A DNA stretch of 64,000 bases from Microbacterium sorbitolivorans (lineage in GTDB: Bacteria; Actinomycetota; Actinomycetes; Actinomycetales; Microbacteriaceae). Of this stretch, positions 37,377-46,315 are shown in pieces (position 1 is the first letter of the stretch; each line of letters opens with the position of its first letter). The translations under genes and the position numbers were made by a program. Location: contig NZ_KZ848474.1 in NCBI RefSeq assembly GCF_003327285.1, forward strand, positions 124,001-188,000, in the 5' to 3' direction. Below the pieces are notes generated by a model. The model was not told the origin of the DNA. It did no database searches and saw nothing but the letters and a program-made list of their open reading frames with translations.

Positions 37377-37975
37377 CAACGAAGGAACTGACCGCTGTGC
37401 CCACCCTCGCGGCGCGAGGCATCACCGTCGGCCCCATCGCGGCGATCGACGTCGAGGCCTACGCCGGCCAGGTGACCCTCGTCGCGGTCGAGGGCGGGCA
37501 GCGCGCCGACTTCCTCTCACTCATGCTCTCGGGGCGCATGGCCCCGAAGGCGGGCGTCGTCGAGCTCGACGGCCGCGAGGATCCGAAGGGGTTGCGAAAC
37601 CGCGTCGCCATCGTCGACGCCCCCGACACGAGCGCCCCGGCCGACGAGCTGCCGCTCGCTGAGGTGGTCATGGAGGAGCTCGTCTTCGCGGGGCTCCGAG
37701 CGCCGCGCCGCGCGATGCGCAAGCTGCTCGCCGACGAGGGACTGTCAGACCTCGCGTCGACGACGATGGGGCACCTTCCCGCCGAGGTGCGGACCCGTGT
37801 GCTCACCCGCACGGCGGCGGCCCGCAAGGACGTCGACATCCTCATCATCGCCATCCCCGATCGCCACGGCGGCGATATCGCCGCCTGGTCCGATACGGCG
37901 CACGCCTGGGCCGCCCGCGGCTACACGGTGATCGTGCTCGCCTCGGCCGCCGCCATCGACGCCGCGCGCAGATGA
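37373..37975 (+). CDS. Degenerate ABC-ATPase-like protein
   Basis: The 200-residue protein keeps the outline of an ABC nucleotide-binding domain. VEGGQRADFLSLMLSGRM occupies the place of Walker A, a GVVELDG strand follows, a Q-loop-like region is RNRVAIVDAP, and VDILIIAIPDR stands where Walker B would be. The lysine and Ser/Thr of the P-loop and the Asp-Glu pair are missing, so ATP hydrolysis is unlikely. It is coupled to the TetR gene (GTGA) and precedes YhgE/Pip. A structural or regulatory partner role is possible. Confidence 0.7.
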   Translation: MTTKELTAVPTLAARGITVGPIAAIDVEAYAGQVTLVAVEGGQRADFLSLMLSGRMAPKAGVVELDGREDPKGLRNRVAIVDAPDTSAPADELPLAEVVMEELVFAGLRAPRRAMRKLLADEGLSDLASTTMGHLPAEVRTRVLTRTAAARKDVDILIIAIPDRHGGDIAAWSDTAHAWAARGYTVIVLASAAAIDAARR

Positions 37976-37981
37976 CCCCCG

Positions 37982-38060
37982 CACGAAACTCGGAAAAATC
38001 ACGGAACTCGGAAGGGTTCCGCGAATGGATCCGAGTCTCGTGATTTCTCCGATATTCGTG
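37982..38060. repeat. Inverted repeat, 31-base arms
   Basis: Arms 37982-38012 and 38030-38060 (CACGAA ... ACTCGGA and complement) pair imperfectly, with about five mismatches. The element fills the gap between the ABC-like gene and yhgE. It is relatively A-rich and unlike the neighbours. No second copy was seen in the window. Confidence 0.75.
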
Positions 38061-38086
38061 ACGCAGCCACACCGGGAAGCACTCAC

Positions 38087-39979
38087 ATGAAGTTCCTCAC
38101 CCTCGTCCGCACCGAGCTCAAGCGCCTCACCGGGTCGCCGATGCAGATCCTCGCCCTCGTGGCGCTCATGCTCGTTCCCCTGCTCTACGCGGGCCTGTAC
38201 CTCTGGGGCAACAACGACCCGTACGGCAACCTCGACAGCGTGCCCGCCGCGCTCGTCGTCGACGACACCGGCGCCACGCAAGACGGCGAGAACGTCAACT
38301 ACGGCGAGCAGGTGCGCGACAACCTCATCGACGACGGCACCCTCGACTGGCACGAGACAACCCTCAAGGAGGCCCAGTCGGGCCTCGCGTCGGGCGAGTA
38401 CGACTTCATCGTGCGCTTCGGGCCCGACTTCTCGACGTCGCTGACCTCGATCGCCGACGACGACCCGACGAAGGCGATCGTCGAGCTGACCACGAACGAC
38501 GCCAACAGCTACCTCGCGGGCACGATCGCCGACACCGTCACCGCGACGGTGCGTAACTCGCTCACGCAGGAGGTCGGCCAGACCGCCGCGCTGACGCTGC
38601 TCGACTCGATCGCGACCATCCGATCCGGCCTCGTCGACGCCGCCGATGGCGCGAAGCAGCTCGCCGACGGAGCGGCGACCGCGAAGGACGGATCCGATAC
38701 CCTCGCGTCGGGCGCGAAGGACGCGGCCAGCGGATCCCAGCAGCTGTCGAGCGGCCTCGACACCCTCAACTCGTCGGTCTCGCAGCTACCGAGCAAGGTG
38801 AGCGAGCTCGCGAGCGGCGCCCAGCAGGTCGCCGACGGCAACGCGCAGCTCAACGACCAGGTCGCGCCGGCGGCGCAGCGCATCGCCGACGCCGTCGCGC
38901 AGCTGCCGACGGATCAGGACGTGCGCGACGAGCTCACCGCCCTCGGGATCCCCGAAGACCAGATCGAGCCGATCGTGCAGCTCATCTCCCCCGCCGGCAC
39001 GCAGATCCGCGAGGCCAACGACGAGGTGCAGACCGCGGCGAGTGCGGTCTCGCAGCTCGCCGACGGATCCCGCCAGGTCGCCGACGGCGCCCAGCAGCTG
39101 TCCGACAACATGCCCGCTCTCGCCGACGGCGTCTCGTCGGCCGCGACGGGCGCGTCGACCCTCAACGACGGCGTCCAGCAGATCTCCGACGGCGCCGCCT
39201 CGCTCGCCGACGGTCTCGGGGACTTGAAGGACGGATCCGCGACGCTCGCGAGCTCGCTCGCCGACGCGGTCACGCAGATCCCGGACCAGTCCGAGGACGA
39301 GCGAAAGACGGCCGCGAAGATGATGTCGGATCCGGTGACCGTCGAGTCGGGCGCGACGTCGGAGGCGTCGTCGTACGGTGCGGGAATGGCGCCGTTCTTC
39401 ATCAGCCTCTCGGCGTGGATCGGCATCTACGCGCTGTTCCTCATCGTCAAGCCCTACTCGCAGCGCGCCGTCACGGCACTGCGCAAGCCGCTGCCAATCA
39501 CGCTCGGCGCGTGGGCGACGCCCGCCCTGCTGGGCGTGCTGCAGATGGGTACCGTGTACCTGATCGTCAAGTTCGGGCTCGGGTATACGGTGGCGCATCC
39601 CGGCGGGATGATCGGCGTCATGGCGCTCACTACGGCGACGTTCGCCGCGATCATCCTGACGCTCAATGTGCTGCTCGGCAGCGTCGGACAGTTCATCGGA
39701 CTCATCCTCATGGTGCTGCAGCTCGTGTCGGCGGGCGGAACGTTCCCGTTCCAGACCCTGCCGTCGCCGCTCCGCGCCCTCCACGAGGCGCTGCCGATGA
39801 GCTACACCGTCGACGCGCTGCGGCAACTCATGTACGGCGGCGACCTCGACCGCGTGTGGAGCGACGTCGCCTTCCTCGGGTGCTGGCTCGTCGGAGCGCT
39901 ACTCATCGCGTTCGTCACCATCTTCCGGATGACCCGCTCACGCACGATGCGCGACATCCGCCCGTCCCTCCTGGGGTAA
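38087..39979 (+). CDS. YhgE/Pip-domain membrane protein
   Basis: The 630-residue protein has an N-terminal membrane segment (about residues 20-40) and a conserved extracytoplasmic YhgE/Pip domain. A long heptad-like region (about residues 180-410) has many LADG/QLSDG/ASG repeats, and five or six C-terminal spans resemble an ABC-2 permease (GQFIGLILMVLQLVSAGGTFPFQTLP). The family includes the phage infection protein Pip of Lactococcus and components of ESX/type VII-linked loci in Firmicutes. Here the only partners are a TetR and a degenerate ABC-like protein. Confidence 0.9.
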   Translation: MKFLTLVRTELKRLTGSPMQILALVALMLVPLLYAGLYLWGNNDPYGNLDSVPAALVVDDTGATQDGENVNYGEQVRDNLIDDGTLDWHETTLKEAQSGLASGEYDFIVRFGPDFSTSLTSIADDDPTKAIVELTTNDANSYLAGTIADTVTATVRNSLTQEVGQTAALTLLDSIATIRSGLVDAADGAKQLADGAATAKDGSDTLASGAKDAASGSQQLSSGLDTLNSSVSQLPSKVSELASGAQQVADGNAQLNDQVAPAAQRIADAVAQLPTDQDVRDELTALGIPEDQIEPIVQLISPAGTQIREANDEVQTAASAVSQLADGSRQVADGAQQLSDNMPALADGVSSAATGASTLNDGVQQISDGAASLADGLGDLKDGSATLASSLADAVTQIPDQSEDERKTAAKMMSDPVTVESGATSEASSYGAGMAPFFISLSAWIGIYALFLIVKPYSQRAVTALRKPLPITLGAWATPALLGVLQMGTVYLIVKFGLGYTVAHPGGMIGVMALTTATFAAIILTLNVLLGSVGQFIGLILMVLQLVSAGGTFPFQTLPSPLRALHEALPMSYTVDALRQLMYGGDLDRVWSDVAFLGCWLVGALLIAFVTIFRMTRSRTMRDIRPSLLG

Positions 39980-39999
39980 CGGGCCGGGCCTCCGGCCCG
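39980..39999 (+). terminator. Hairpin after yhgE
   Basis: An eight-base stem (39980-39987 with 39992-39999) with a four-base loop immediately follows the stop. There is no T-tract, so its function as a terminator is uncertain. Confidence 0.5.
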
Positions 40000-40007
40000 C
40001 CCCTCCC

Positions 40008-40123
40008 CGCGAGATCGCATTGTTTTCGCGAGGTCGCACTGTTTTGTCCCCGCGAGGTCGCACTGTTTTCGCGAGGTCGCATCGAAATGTGTGCGGCCTC
40101 GCGAAATGTGTGCGACCTCGCGG
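40008..40123. repeat. Repeat family A, array 1
   Basis: Several units of CGCGAG(A/G)TCGCA followed by T-rich CTGTTTT occur in direct orientation, then switch to the complement (TGCGACCTCGCG). The array as a whole is roughly palindromic. Two further arrays are at 41.5 and 52.1 kb. Confidence 0.85.
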
Positions 40124-40153
40124 AATGACCGGTTCGCGTCGTAGCCTCGGAGC

Positions 40154-40432
40154 ATGGTCGACATCAACGCGCTGGCGTTCAACGTCACGATCCCCGATCA
40201 CCTGCGCTGGCGTGACGAGCGCCGCGGCGAAGAGTTCGAGCTGCAGTCGATCACGGTCCGGCTCCTCGCCGACGGATCCCTCGCCGCGAAGGCATACGGC
40301 AAGCCCGTCGCGGGAGGCCGCGGCGCCTACGTTTCGTTCAACGTCAGGCGCAGCCCCGAGATCGACGCCCTCATCGCCGACGCCGCGGCCGCGGCTTCCG
40401 GCCGCTGGGCCGAGAACACGGGGCTGGCGTGA
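40154..40432 (+). CDS. Hypothetical protein, 92 residues
   Basis: This small soluble protein (MVDINALAFNVTIPDHLRW at the start) has no recognisable family. It is predicted to be mixed alpha/beta, with no signal peptide. Its TGA overlaps the GTG start of the winged-helix gene (GTGA), so the two are co-translated. It begins 30 bases after a family A repeat array, with no obvious ribosome-binding site. Confidence 0.65.
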   Translation: MVDINALAFNVTIPDHLRWRDERRGEEFELQSITVRLLADGSLAAKAYGKPVAGGRGAYVSFNVRRSPEIDALIADAAAAASGRWAENTGLA

Positions 40433-41430
40433 ACCTCACGGCCGTGCAGGCTCGGCGGGCGCGCTGGGCGAGCCAGCTGCTGGGCGGATCCGCCCTCACG
40501 CCCGCGCAGGTCGTCGATCGCGCGGTGGCGCTACAGGGGCAGGATCTGCCCGCCGTGCTGCGCGCGATCGCGATCCGCTCGACGCCCGGCACCACGATCG
40601 ACGACGTGAGGGCCGCGTTCGATCGCGGCGAGATCGTACGATCCTGGCCCGTGCGCGGCACCCTGTTCGCGACAACGCCGCAGCACCTCGCGAACCTGCT
40701 GTCGCTCACGGCCGAACGGATCCATCGGTCGACCATCGCCCGCCGCGCCCAGCTCGGCCTCGATGACGCGACGCTCGCGCGGGCGCTTGAGGTTGCGCCG
40801 CGCGGCGCGACGCGCGCCGAGGTGCTCGACGCGTGGGAGTCCGCCGGCCTCGATCCCGCCGGTGGCCGCGGATATCACATGATTTTTCACCACGCCGTCG
40901 GCGGATCTTGGCACTGGGGCGCGTTCCGCGGCGACCAGCAGCTGCTGGTGCCGGCGGCCGCGCGGGCCGCGGATCCGGATCCCCTCCCCGCGATCGTCCG
41001 CGGCCTCGCGACCGCGCGCGGGCCGGTCACCGAGAACGACCTGGCGTGGTGGCTGAAGTTGCCGAAGACCGCGGTGCGGCGCGCACTCGGCGGGCTGACC
41101 GAGGTCGCCGTTGAGGGCGAGCGCGCGTGGATCGCGGGCGAAATCGCGGATCCGGGAGACACCGGGGTCACCCTCATTCCCGGGTTCGACGAGTGGATCC
41201 TCGGATACGAGCGGCGCGAATTCACCGCGACGAGCGCGATGCAGAAGGCGCTGGTGCCGGGGAATAACGGGGTATTCCGCCCCGCGATCCTCGTCGATGG
41301 CGTTGCCGTCGGAACGTGGCAACACCGCTCGAAGACCCGGCGCGAGGCGACATTCGAGCTGGTCGAGAAGGTGCCGGCCGCGACAGCCAAGCGCATCGCC
41401 CGCGTCATCGATGCCTGGCCCCACGTCTAG
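40429..41430 (+). CDS. Winged-helix DNA-binding protein, AlkZ/HTH_42 family
   Basis: The 333-residue protein matches the HTH_42 (winged helix DNA-binding) family that includes the DNA glycosylases AlkZ and YcaQ. The catalytic-type Q-x-Q motif is present as VALQGQDLPAVLRAIAIR (about residue 37). WPVRGTLFATTPQHLANLL and FDEWILGYERRE are also typical. AlkZ removes interstrand crosslinks or alkylated bases; the specificity of this branch is unknown. The start is GTG, coupled to the small upstream gene. Confidence 0.85.
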   Translation: MNLTAVQARRARWASQLLGGSALTPAQVVDRAVALQGQDLPAVLRAIAIRSTPGTTIDDVRAAFDRGEIVRSWPVRGTLFATTPQHLANLLSLTAERIHRSTIARRAQLGLDDATLARALEVAPRGATRAEVLDAWESAGLDPAGGRGYHMIFHHAVGGSWHWGAFRGDQQLLVPAAARAADPDPLPAIVRGLATARGPVTENDLAWWLKLPKTAVRRALGGLTEVAVEGERAWIAGEIADPGDTGVTLIPGFDEWILGYERREFTATSAMQKALVPGNNGVFRPAILVDGVAVGTWQHRSKTRREATFELVEKVPAATAKRIARVIDAWPHV

Positions 41431-41463
41431 CGTCCGCGCCCCACACCCCGGGACCCCACACCC

Positions 41464-41628
41464 CGCGAGATCGCATCGAATTCAGTGAGATCTCGCGAGA
41501 AGAGTGAGATCTCGCGAGATCAATGCGATCTCGCGGAACACGAGCCCCGCCCAACCCGCGAGATCTCACTCTTTTCATGGCCACACCCCGAAAAGAGTGC
41601 GATCTCGCGAAAAGAGTGCGACCTCGCG
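41464..41628. repeat. Repeat family A, array 2
   Basis: CGCGAGATC(G/T)CA units and their complements (TG(A/C)GATCTCGCG) alternate with CGAATTCAG or CTCTTTT spacers. The array lies between convergent genes. The spacers are themselves repeated, so it is not a CRISPR array. Confidence 0.85.
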
Positions 41629-41658
41629 GGAATGTGGCCCCCACAAAAGAGGGAAGCG

Positions 41659-43308
41659 TTACGCCGTGAGGGACACCCGGACCTCGCCCGGGGCGCGGCC
41701 CGTGATGTAGAGCCGCGGGCCGATCATGGCGTCGGTGCCGCCGAGGAATTCGTATTCCTCGCCGGGGCGGTATTGCGCGGGGGCGGCGGAGCCGCCCGTT
41801 ACCGTCACCGCGAGCGAGCCGTAGCTCGCCGTTCCCTCGCACAGCCGCACCGTGTCGGGGCCGAGCTGTTCGCCGCCGCGGAAGGATCCGCCGGGCCGGA
41901 ACGCGAGCTCGAGCGCCCACGGCACCTCGGCGCCGCGCTGCGTGATCACGAGGTCGGCGCCGCGCTCGGTGGGCTCGATCGCGATCGCCGTCGAGAGCCC
42001 CACGCGCGTCTCATCGCGCTCGTCGAAGGCCATCGCCGCGGCGAAGCGCCCCTCGTCGACGAGGCGGTAGTCGGCGTCGGCGCGCAGCGACGCCGGCGGT
42101 AGCGGCTGGTAGTAGCTGCCCTCGAGCGACTCGCGCAGCACGATCCGCTCGCCCTCGACCGCGAGCGCGTCGGCCCGGAAGGGACCGAGCCCGAAGAAGT
42201 CGCGCGAGAGCCGCACGGAGTCGAGCACCGTGGATCCGGCGAACATCCGCAGGAACGTCGGGTTGTTCGCGAGCCCCGAGCGCACGCGGCGCATGGCGCC
42301 GTGGTCGGATCCGCCGAACACGACGAGCCGCCGCGCGTCGGTCGTGTCGATCGCGAGGCCCTCGCGCGCCCAGACCCGCAGGCCGTCGCGCGCGGGCGCG
42401 GCGGGCGCGGGCAGCGGATCCGCGAGCGCGGGCGCGAGCAGCGCCTCGGCGAGCACGGTCTGCGGCTCGTCGATGCCGCCCTGCTCCGCAAGCTCGGCCG
42501 CCCACGCGAAGTCGGCGCGGCCGCGCTCGATCGCGAGCCGCCGGAACGCCACGAGGTAGGGCGCGAGCGCGAAGCGCGGATCCTTCTGGTCTTGCCGGCG
42601 CGAGTGCACCGTCTCGACGCTCGCGTCGGGGTGGATCAGCAGGAGCGTCGCCGCGAGGTTCCGCTCCACGATGTCGTGCAGCTCGGGACGCCCCAGGATG
42701 TCGCCCATCGCGAGCAGCGCCGGGTTCGACACGTGCACGGCGTAGTTGGCGCTGCGCTCGGAGTACTGCCCGCCCGGACCGATATCGATGCCCTCGGCGA
42801 GCCACTGCTCGATGCGCGCCAGCACGTCGTCCGACGGGCGGAGGCGGTGCAGTCGCGCGAGCGCGGCGCAGATCTCCCAGCGGTGGTTCGGCGTGTGCAC
42901 GCCGCCCGCGACGAGCGCGGGGCGCACGCGGTCGGCGATCTCGACGAGGCGATCCCGGATCCGCGACAGCAGCTCGTCGTCGCCGAGCCGCGTCAGCTCG
43001 ATGACGTCGCACAGGTCGTTGACGGTGAAGCTCGTGTCGGGCGGCGATTCGAGGTTGTCGCCTCCCGCGAACAGCCCCGACGGGGCCTGCATCGCGGCGA
43101 GGTCATCGGCGTATCCGAGCGCGCGCTCGAGCGCGCCGCGGTCGCCGCGGTGGGCGCCGCCGTCGGCGAGGAACGCCGCGACGAGAAGCTTCGCCCGGCG
43201 CATCGATTCACGGTGCGGGCCGAGGGGCGCGCGGTCGAGCGGGGGCGCGTCGGCGAGGCCCGCGATCGCGGCGTCGGCGGCCGCGGCCGCGTGGGAGAGG
43301 AAGGTCAT
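41659..43308 (-). CDS. Unknown protein, likely alpha/alpha-barrel carbohydrate-active
   Basis: I do not firmly recognise this 549-residue protein. The N-terminal 300 residues look helical in repeating pairs (NHRWEICAALARLHRL, SERSANYAVHVSNPALLAMG), like an alpha/alpha toroid of polysaccharide lyases or glycosidases. The C-terminal half looks beta-rich, like heparinase II/III-type proteins. There is no signal peptide, so it is cytoplasmic. It is coupled to the alpha-mannosidase gene (TGATG overlap) in a sugar-importer operon, which supports a role in breaking down an imported oligosaccharide (inference). Confidence 0.65.
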   Translation of the reverse strand: MTFLSHAAAAADAAIAGLADAPPLDRAPLGPHRESMRRAKLLVAAFLADGGAHRGDRGALERALGYADDLAAMQAPSGLFAGGDNLESPPDTSFTVNDLCDVIELTRLGDDELLSRIRDRLVEIADRVRPALVAGGVHTPNHRWEICAALARLHRLRPSDDVLARIEQWLAEGIDIGPGGQYSERSANYAVHVSNPALLAMGDILGRPELHDIVERNLAATLLLIHPDASVETVHSRRQDQKDPRFALAPYLVAFRRLAIERGRADFAWAAELAEQGGIDEPQTVLAEALLAPALADPLPAPAAPARDGLRVWAREGLAIDTTDARRLVVFGGSDHGAMRRVRSGLANNPTFLRMFAGSTVLDSVRLSRDFFGLGPFRADALAVEGERIVLRESLEGSYYQPLPPASLRADADYRLVDEGRFAAAMAFDERDETRVGLSTAIAIEPTERGADLVITQRGAEVPWALELAFRPGGSFRGGEQLGPDTVRLCEGTASYGSLAVTVTGGSAAPAQYRPGEEYEFLGGTDAMIGPRLYITGRAPGEVRVSLTA

Positions 43309-46300
43309 CAGGCTGCCCTGTCGTCGAAGGTGATGCGGAAGGTGCGCACCTCGAACGGGCGCAGCTCGAGCCCGAGAGCCCGCGGGCCCGAAGACAAAAC
43401 CTCGGCAAGCGGGGCTTCAACGAGATCACACTCGCGCACGGCCCCGTCCCGATCCCACTCGAGCGTCGCGCTCGTGCGCGCGCCGCGGGTCTCGTAGACG
43501 CGCACGACGAGGTCGCCGCTGCGGTCGGCGGCGAGCTTCACGGCCGAGATGACCGCCGAGGTCTCCCCCGATAGCCGCACGGGCGCGGAACCAGCGGATC
43601 CCGAAACCGCGCGCAGCGGCGTGCCCAGCCGCACGCCCCACGCGAGCGCCTCGTCGGTCGTCGCCGCGGGCGCGATGAGCGTCTCGAAGTCGTGCTCGCC
43701 CTGGTCGGCGTCCGGATCCGGGAACGTCGGCGCCCGGAGGAGCGACTGCCGCACCGTCGTGATCTGCCCGTCGCGCCAGGCGTCGTGGCCGTACATGCCG
43801 TCGTTTGCGATCGCGACGCCGAAGCCCGGCTCGCCCACGTGCACCCAGCGGTGGGCGCAGCTCTCGTAGCGCGCCACGTCCCACGAGGTGTTGCGGTGCA
43901 GCGGCCGCCGCACGTGCCCGTAAGAGGTCTCGTACGCGGCATCGTTCGCGTGCACGTCGACGGGGAAGGCGAGCTTCAGCAGGCGCCGCGTCTCGTGCCA
44001 GTCGACGTGGGTACGGATCCGCACCGCACCGCCCGTCTCGTCGAGCGAGATGCGCTGCACGATCGTCGAGTCGCCGGCGCGCACCTCGACGCGCACGGCG
44101 TCGCCGTCGCGCACGGCGGATCCGGCGAGCGTCTCGGTCTGCAGGCGGTAGTCGCGGTCGAGCTCCCACGCGTCCCACTTCGCGGGCGCGTCGACGTGCA
44201 GCTGGAGCACGTTCGCGGGTTGGCCGGGCGCGAGCGCGTCGCGGCCGCTCGCACGGTCGACGAGGCTCACGATCGTGCCGTCGGCCGCGATGTCGACGAC
44301 GAGGGCGTCGGACGTCAGGCGGAACCCGGAACCGCGCTCCTCGAGCGCGACCTCGGCGGCCGGATCCGCGGATCCGATCGAGAACGCCGGCACCCCGCGG
44401 ATCGGAAGGGGGGCCGAGTTGGCGACGAGGTCGCCGGAGACGCCCTCGAGCGCGGCCGCGATGATCCGCTCGAGCGCCTTCGTCGTCGCGGCGTGCGAGC
44501 GCTCGGCCTCGCGGTGCACCCAGGCGATCGCGGTGCCGGGCAGGATGTCGTGGAACTGCAGCAGCAGCACCTCGCGCCACAGCGCGTCGAGCTCGTCGTA
44601 GGGGTACTCGGCGCCCGTGTTGAGGGTCGCGGCGGCGCTCCAGAGCTCGGCCTCGGCGAGGAGCTGCTCGTTGCGGCGGTTGCCGCGCTTCGTGCGCGAC
44701 TGCGACGTGAAGATGCCGCGGTGGAACTCGAGATACATCTCGCCCGACCACACGGGCGCGTCGGCGTACTCGTCCTCCGCCGCGCGGAAGAAGGCCTCCG
44801 GCGTTCCGAGCTCGACGCGCGCCGAGCCCTCGAGGTCCGACTGGATCCGCGCGTCGGCAACCATCTCGCGGGTCGGCCCGCCGCCGCCGTCGCCGTAGCC
44901 GAACGGCATGAGGGCGCGGGTCGCGGATCCGTGATCGGCGAAGTTGCGCACCGCGCGGGCGAGCTCGGTCGGGCGCAGATCGCCCGAATACGTGTTCGTC
45001 GGCGGGAAGTGAGTGAACAGGCGCGAGCCGTCGATGCCCTCCCACACGAACGAGTGGTGCGGCATCGTGTTGACGTCGTTCCAGCACATCTTCTGCGTGA
45101 AGAACCACTCGATCCCCGCGCGCTGCAGCAGCTGCGGGAGCGATCCGGGGTACCCGAACGAGTCGGGCAGCCAGCCAACCGGGCTGCGGGATCCGAACTC
45201 GTCCTCGAACAACCGCGTGCCGTACAGCAACTGGCGCGAGAGCGATTCGCCCGACGGCATGTTCACGTCGGACTCGACCCACATGTTGCCGACGGGGATA
45301 AATCTCCCCTCGGCGACGCGCGCGCGGACGCGCTCGAACAGCTCCGGATCCGCGTCGCGCACCCACGCGAAGTGTTGCGCGGACGAGCTCACGAACGTGA
45401 CCTCCGGGTCCTCGTCCATGAGCGAGAGCACGTTCGCGTAGGTGCGGGTGACCTTGCGCACCGTCTCGCGCGTCGGCCACAGCCACGCCGAGTCGATGTG
45501 CGCGTGGCCCGTCGCCGTCAGCGCGAGCGTCGTCGCCGCGGCGGGCGAGGCGAGCAGCGGCGCGAGGCGCTCGCGCGCGGGGGCCGCGTCGATCCGGTCC
45601 GGATCGATCGCGTGGAGGGCCTCGGAGAGCCCGCGGAGGATCGCCGCGCGGCGCGGATCCGTCGACGCGAGCTCGCGCGCGAGCCCGGACAGGATCCGCA
45701 CCTCGCGGAGCAGGCCCTCGACCTGCTCGTCGACGAGGCGCACCTCCATGCGGCCGAAGCGGTAGAGCGGATCCGTGCCGGCGGTCGCGCGATCGCCGAG
45801 CGGCGTCGCGGAGTACGCGAGCGGCGAGCGGAAATCGTCGCCGCGCGTGAGGTCGGGGTTCGAGGCCGCCTCGACGAGGTACTCGAAGGCCTCCCCCGGC
45901 GCCGCCTTGAGGGGCACGTGGTGGTTGCGGGGCTCGAGGCCCTTGACGGCGGTGCCATCGGGCAGCCGCACGAGACCCTCGCACTGGAAGCCGGGCTTGG
46001 CCTCCGAGAAGCCGAGGTCGATCGAGAGCTCGATGCGGCCGCGGCCGCGCCACGCCTCGGGCACGACGCCCCGCACGCGCAGCCAGGTCGTCGCCCACGG
46101 CGCGCCCCAGCTCTCGCCCGTGCGAACCGGGCTGAAGTTCGCCTCGTCGAGCATCCGGGCGAACGGGATCGGCTCGCCGACCTCGCCCCCGGTGCCCGGC
46201 ACCGTCCACCCCTCGACGGCGAGGTCCTGCCGCGCGAGGACGACCCCGCGCGGCAAGAACTCCCCGATGAAGCGGTCGACGCGCTCGAAAATCAGTTCCG

Positions 46301-46313
46301 GTTCGACGTGCAC
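43308..46313 (-). CDS. Alpha-mannosidase, glycoside hydrolase family 38
   Basis: The 1001-residue retaining alpha-mannosidase lacks a signal peptide and acts in the cytoplasm. Family motifs are GHAHIDSAWLWPTRET (zinc-binding His and Asp), NMWVESDVNMPSGESLSRQ with the nucleophile aspartate, and WLPDSFGYPGSLPQLL with another metal ligand. A C-terminal all-beta mannosidase domain follows. The GTG at 46313 was chosen because AAGGAC lies just upstream and the permease gene stops two bases before; a longer frame would overlap the permease. It presumably cleaves mannosides imported by the adjacent ABC system. Confidence 0.93.
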   Translation of the reverse strand: MHVEPELIFERVDRFIGEFLPRGVVLARQDLAVEGWTVPGTGGEVGEPIPFARMLDEANFSPVRTGESWGAPWATTWLRVRGVVPEAWRGRGRIELSIDLGFSEAKPGFQCEGLVRLPDGTAVKGLEPRNHHVPLKAAPGEAFEYLVEAASNPDLTRGDDFRSPLAYSATPLGDRATAGTDPLYRFGRMEVRLVDEQVEGLLREVRILSGLARELASTDPRRAAILRGLSEALHAIDPDRIDAAPARERLAPLLASPAAATTLALTATGHAHIDSAWLWPTRETVRKVTRTYANVLSLMDEDPEVTFVSSSAQHFAWVRDADPELFERVRARVAEGRFIPVGNMWVESDVNMPSGESLSRQLLYGTRLFEDEFGSRSPVGWLPDSFGYPGSLPQLLQRAGIEWFFTQKMCWNDVNTMPHHSFVWEGIDGSRLFTHFPPTNTYSGDLRPTELARAVRNFADHGSATRALMPFGYGDGGGGPTREMVADARIQSDLEGSARVELGTPEAFFRAAEDEYADAPVWSGEMYLEFHRGIFTSQSRTKRGNRRNEQLLAEAELWSAAATLNTGAEYPYDELDALWREVLLLQFHDILPGTAIAWVHREAERSHAATTKALERIIAAALEGVSGDLVANSAPLPIRGVPAFSIGSADPAAEVALEERGSGFRLTSDALVVDIAADGTIVSLVDRASGRDALAPGQPANVLQLHVDAPAKWDAWELDRDYRLQTETLAGSAVRDGDAVRVEVRAGDSTIVQRISLDETGGAVRIRTHVDWHETRRLLKLAFPVDVHANDAAYETSYGHVRRPLHRNTSWDVARYESCAHRWVHVGEPGFGVAIANDGMYGHDAWRDGQITTVRQSLLRAPTFPDPDADQGEHDFETLIAPAATTDEALAWGVRLGTPLRAVSGSAGSAPVRLSGETSAVISAVKLAADRSGDLVVRVYETRGARTSATLEWDRDGAVRECDLVEAPLAEVLSSGPRALGLELRPFEVRTFRITFDDRAA

Positions 46314-46315
46314 TC

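Noticed and set aside
37373..37975. A functional ABC ATPase
   Set aside because: The P-loop lysine and Walker B acids are absent, so it is listed as degenerate.
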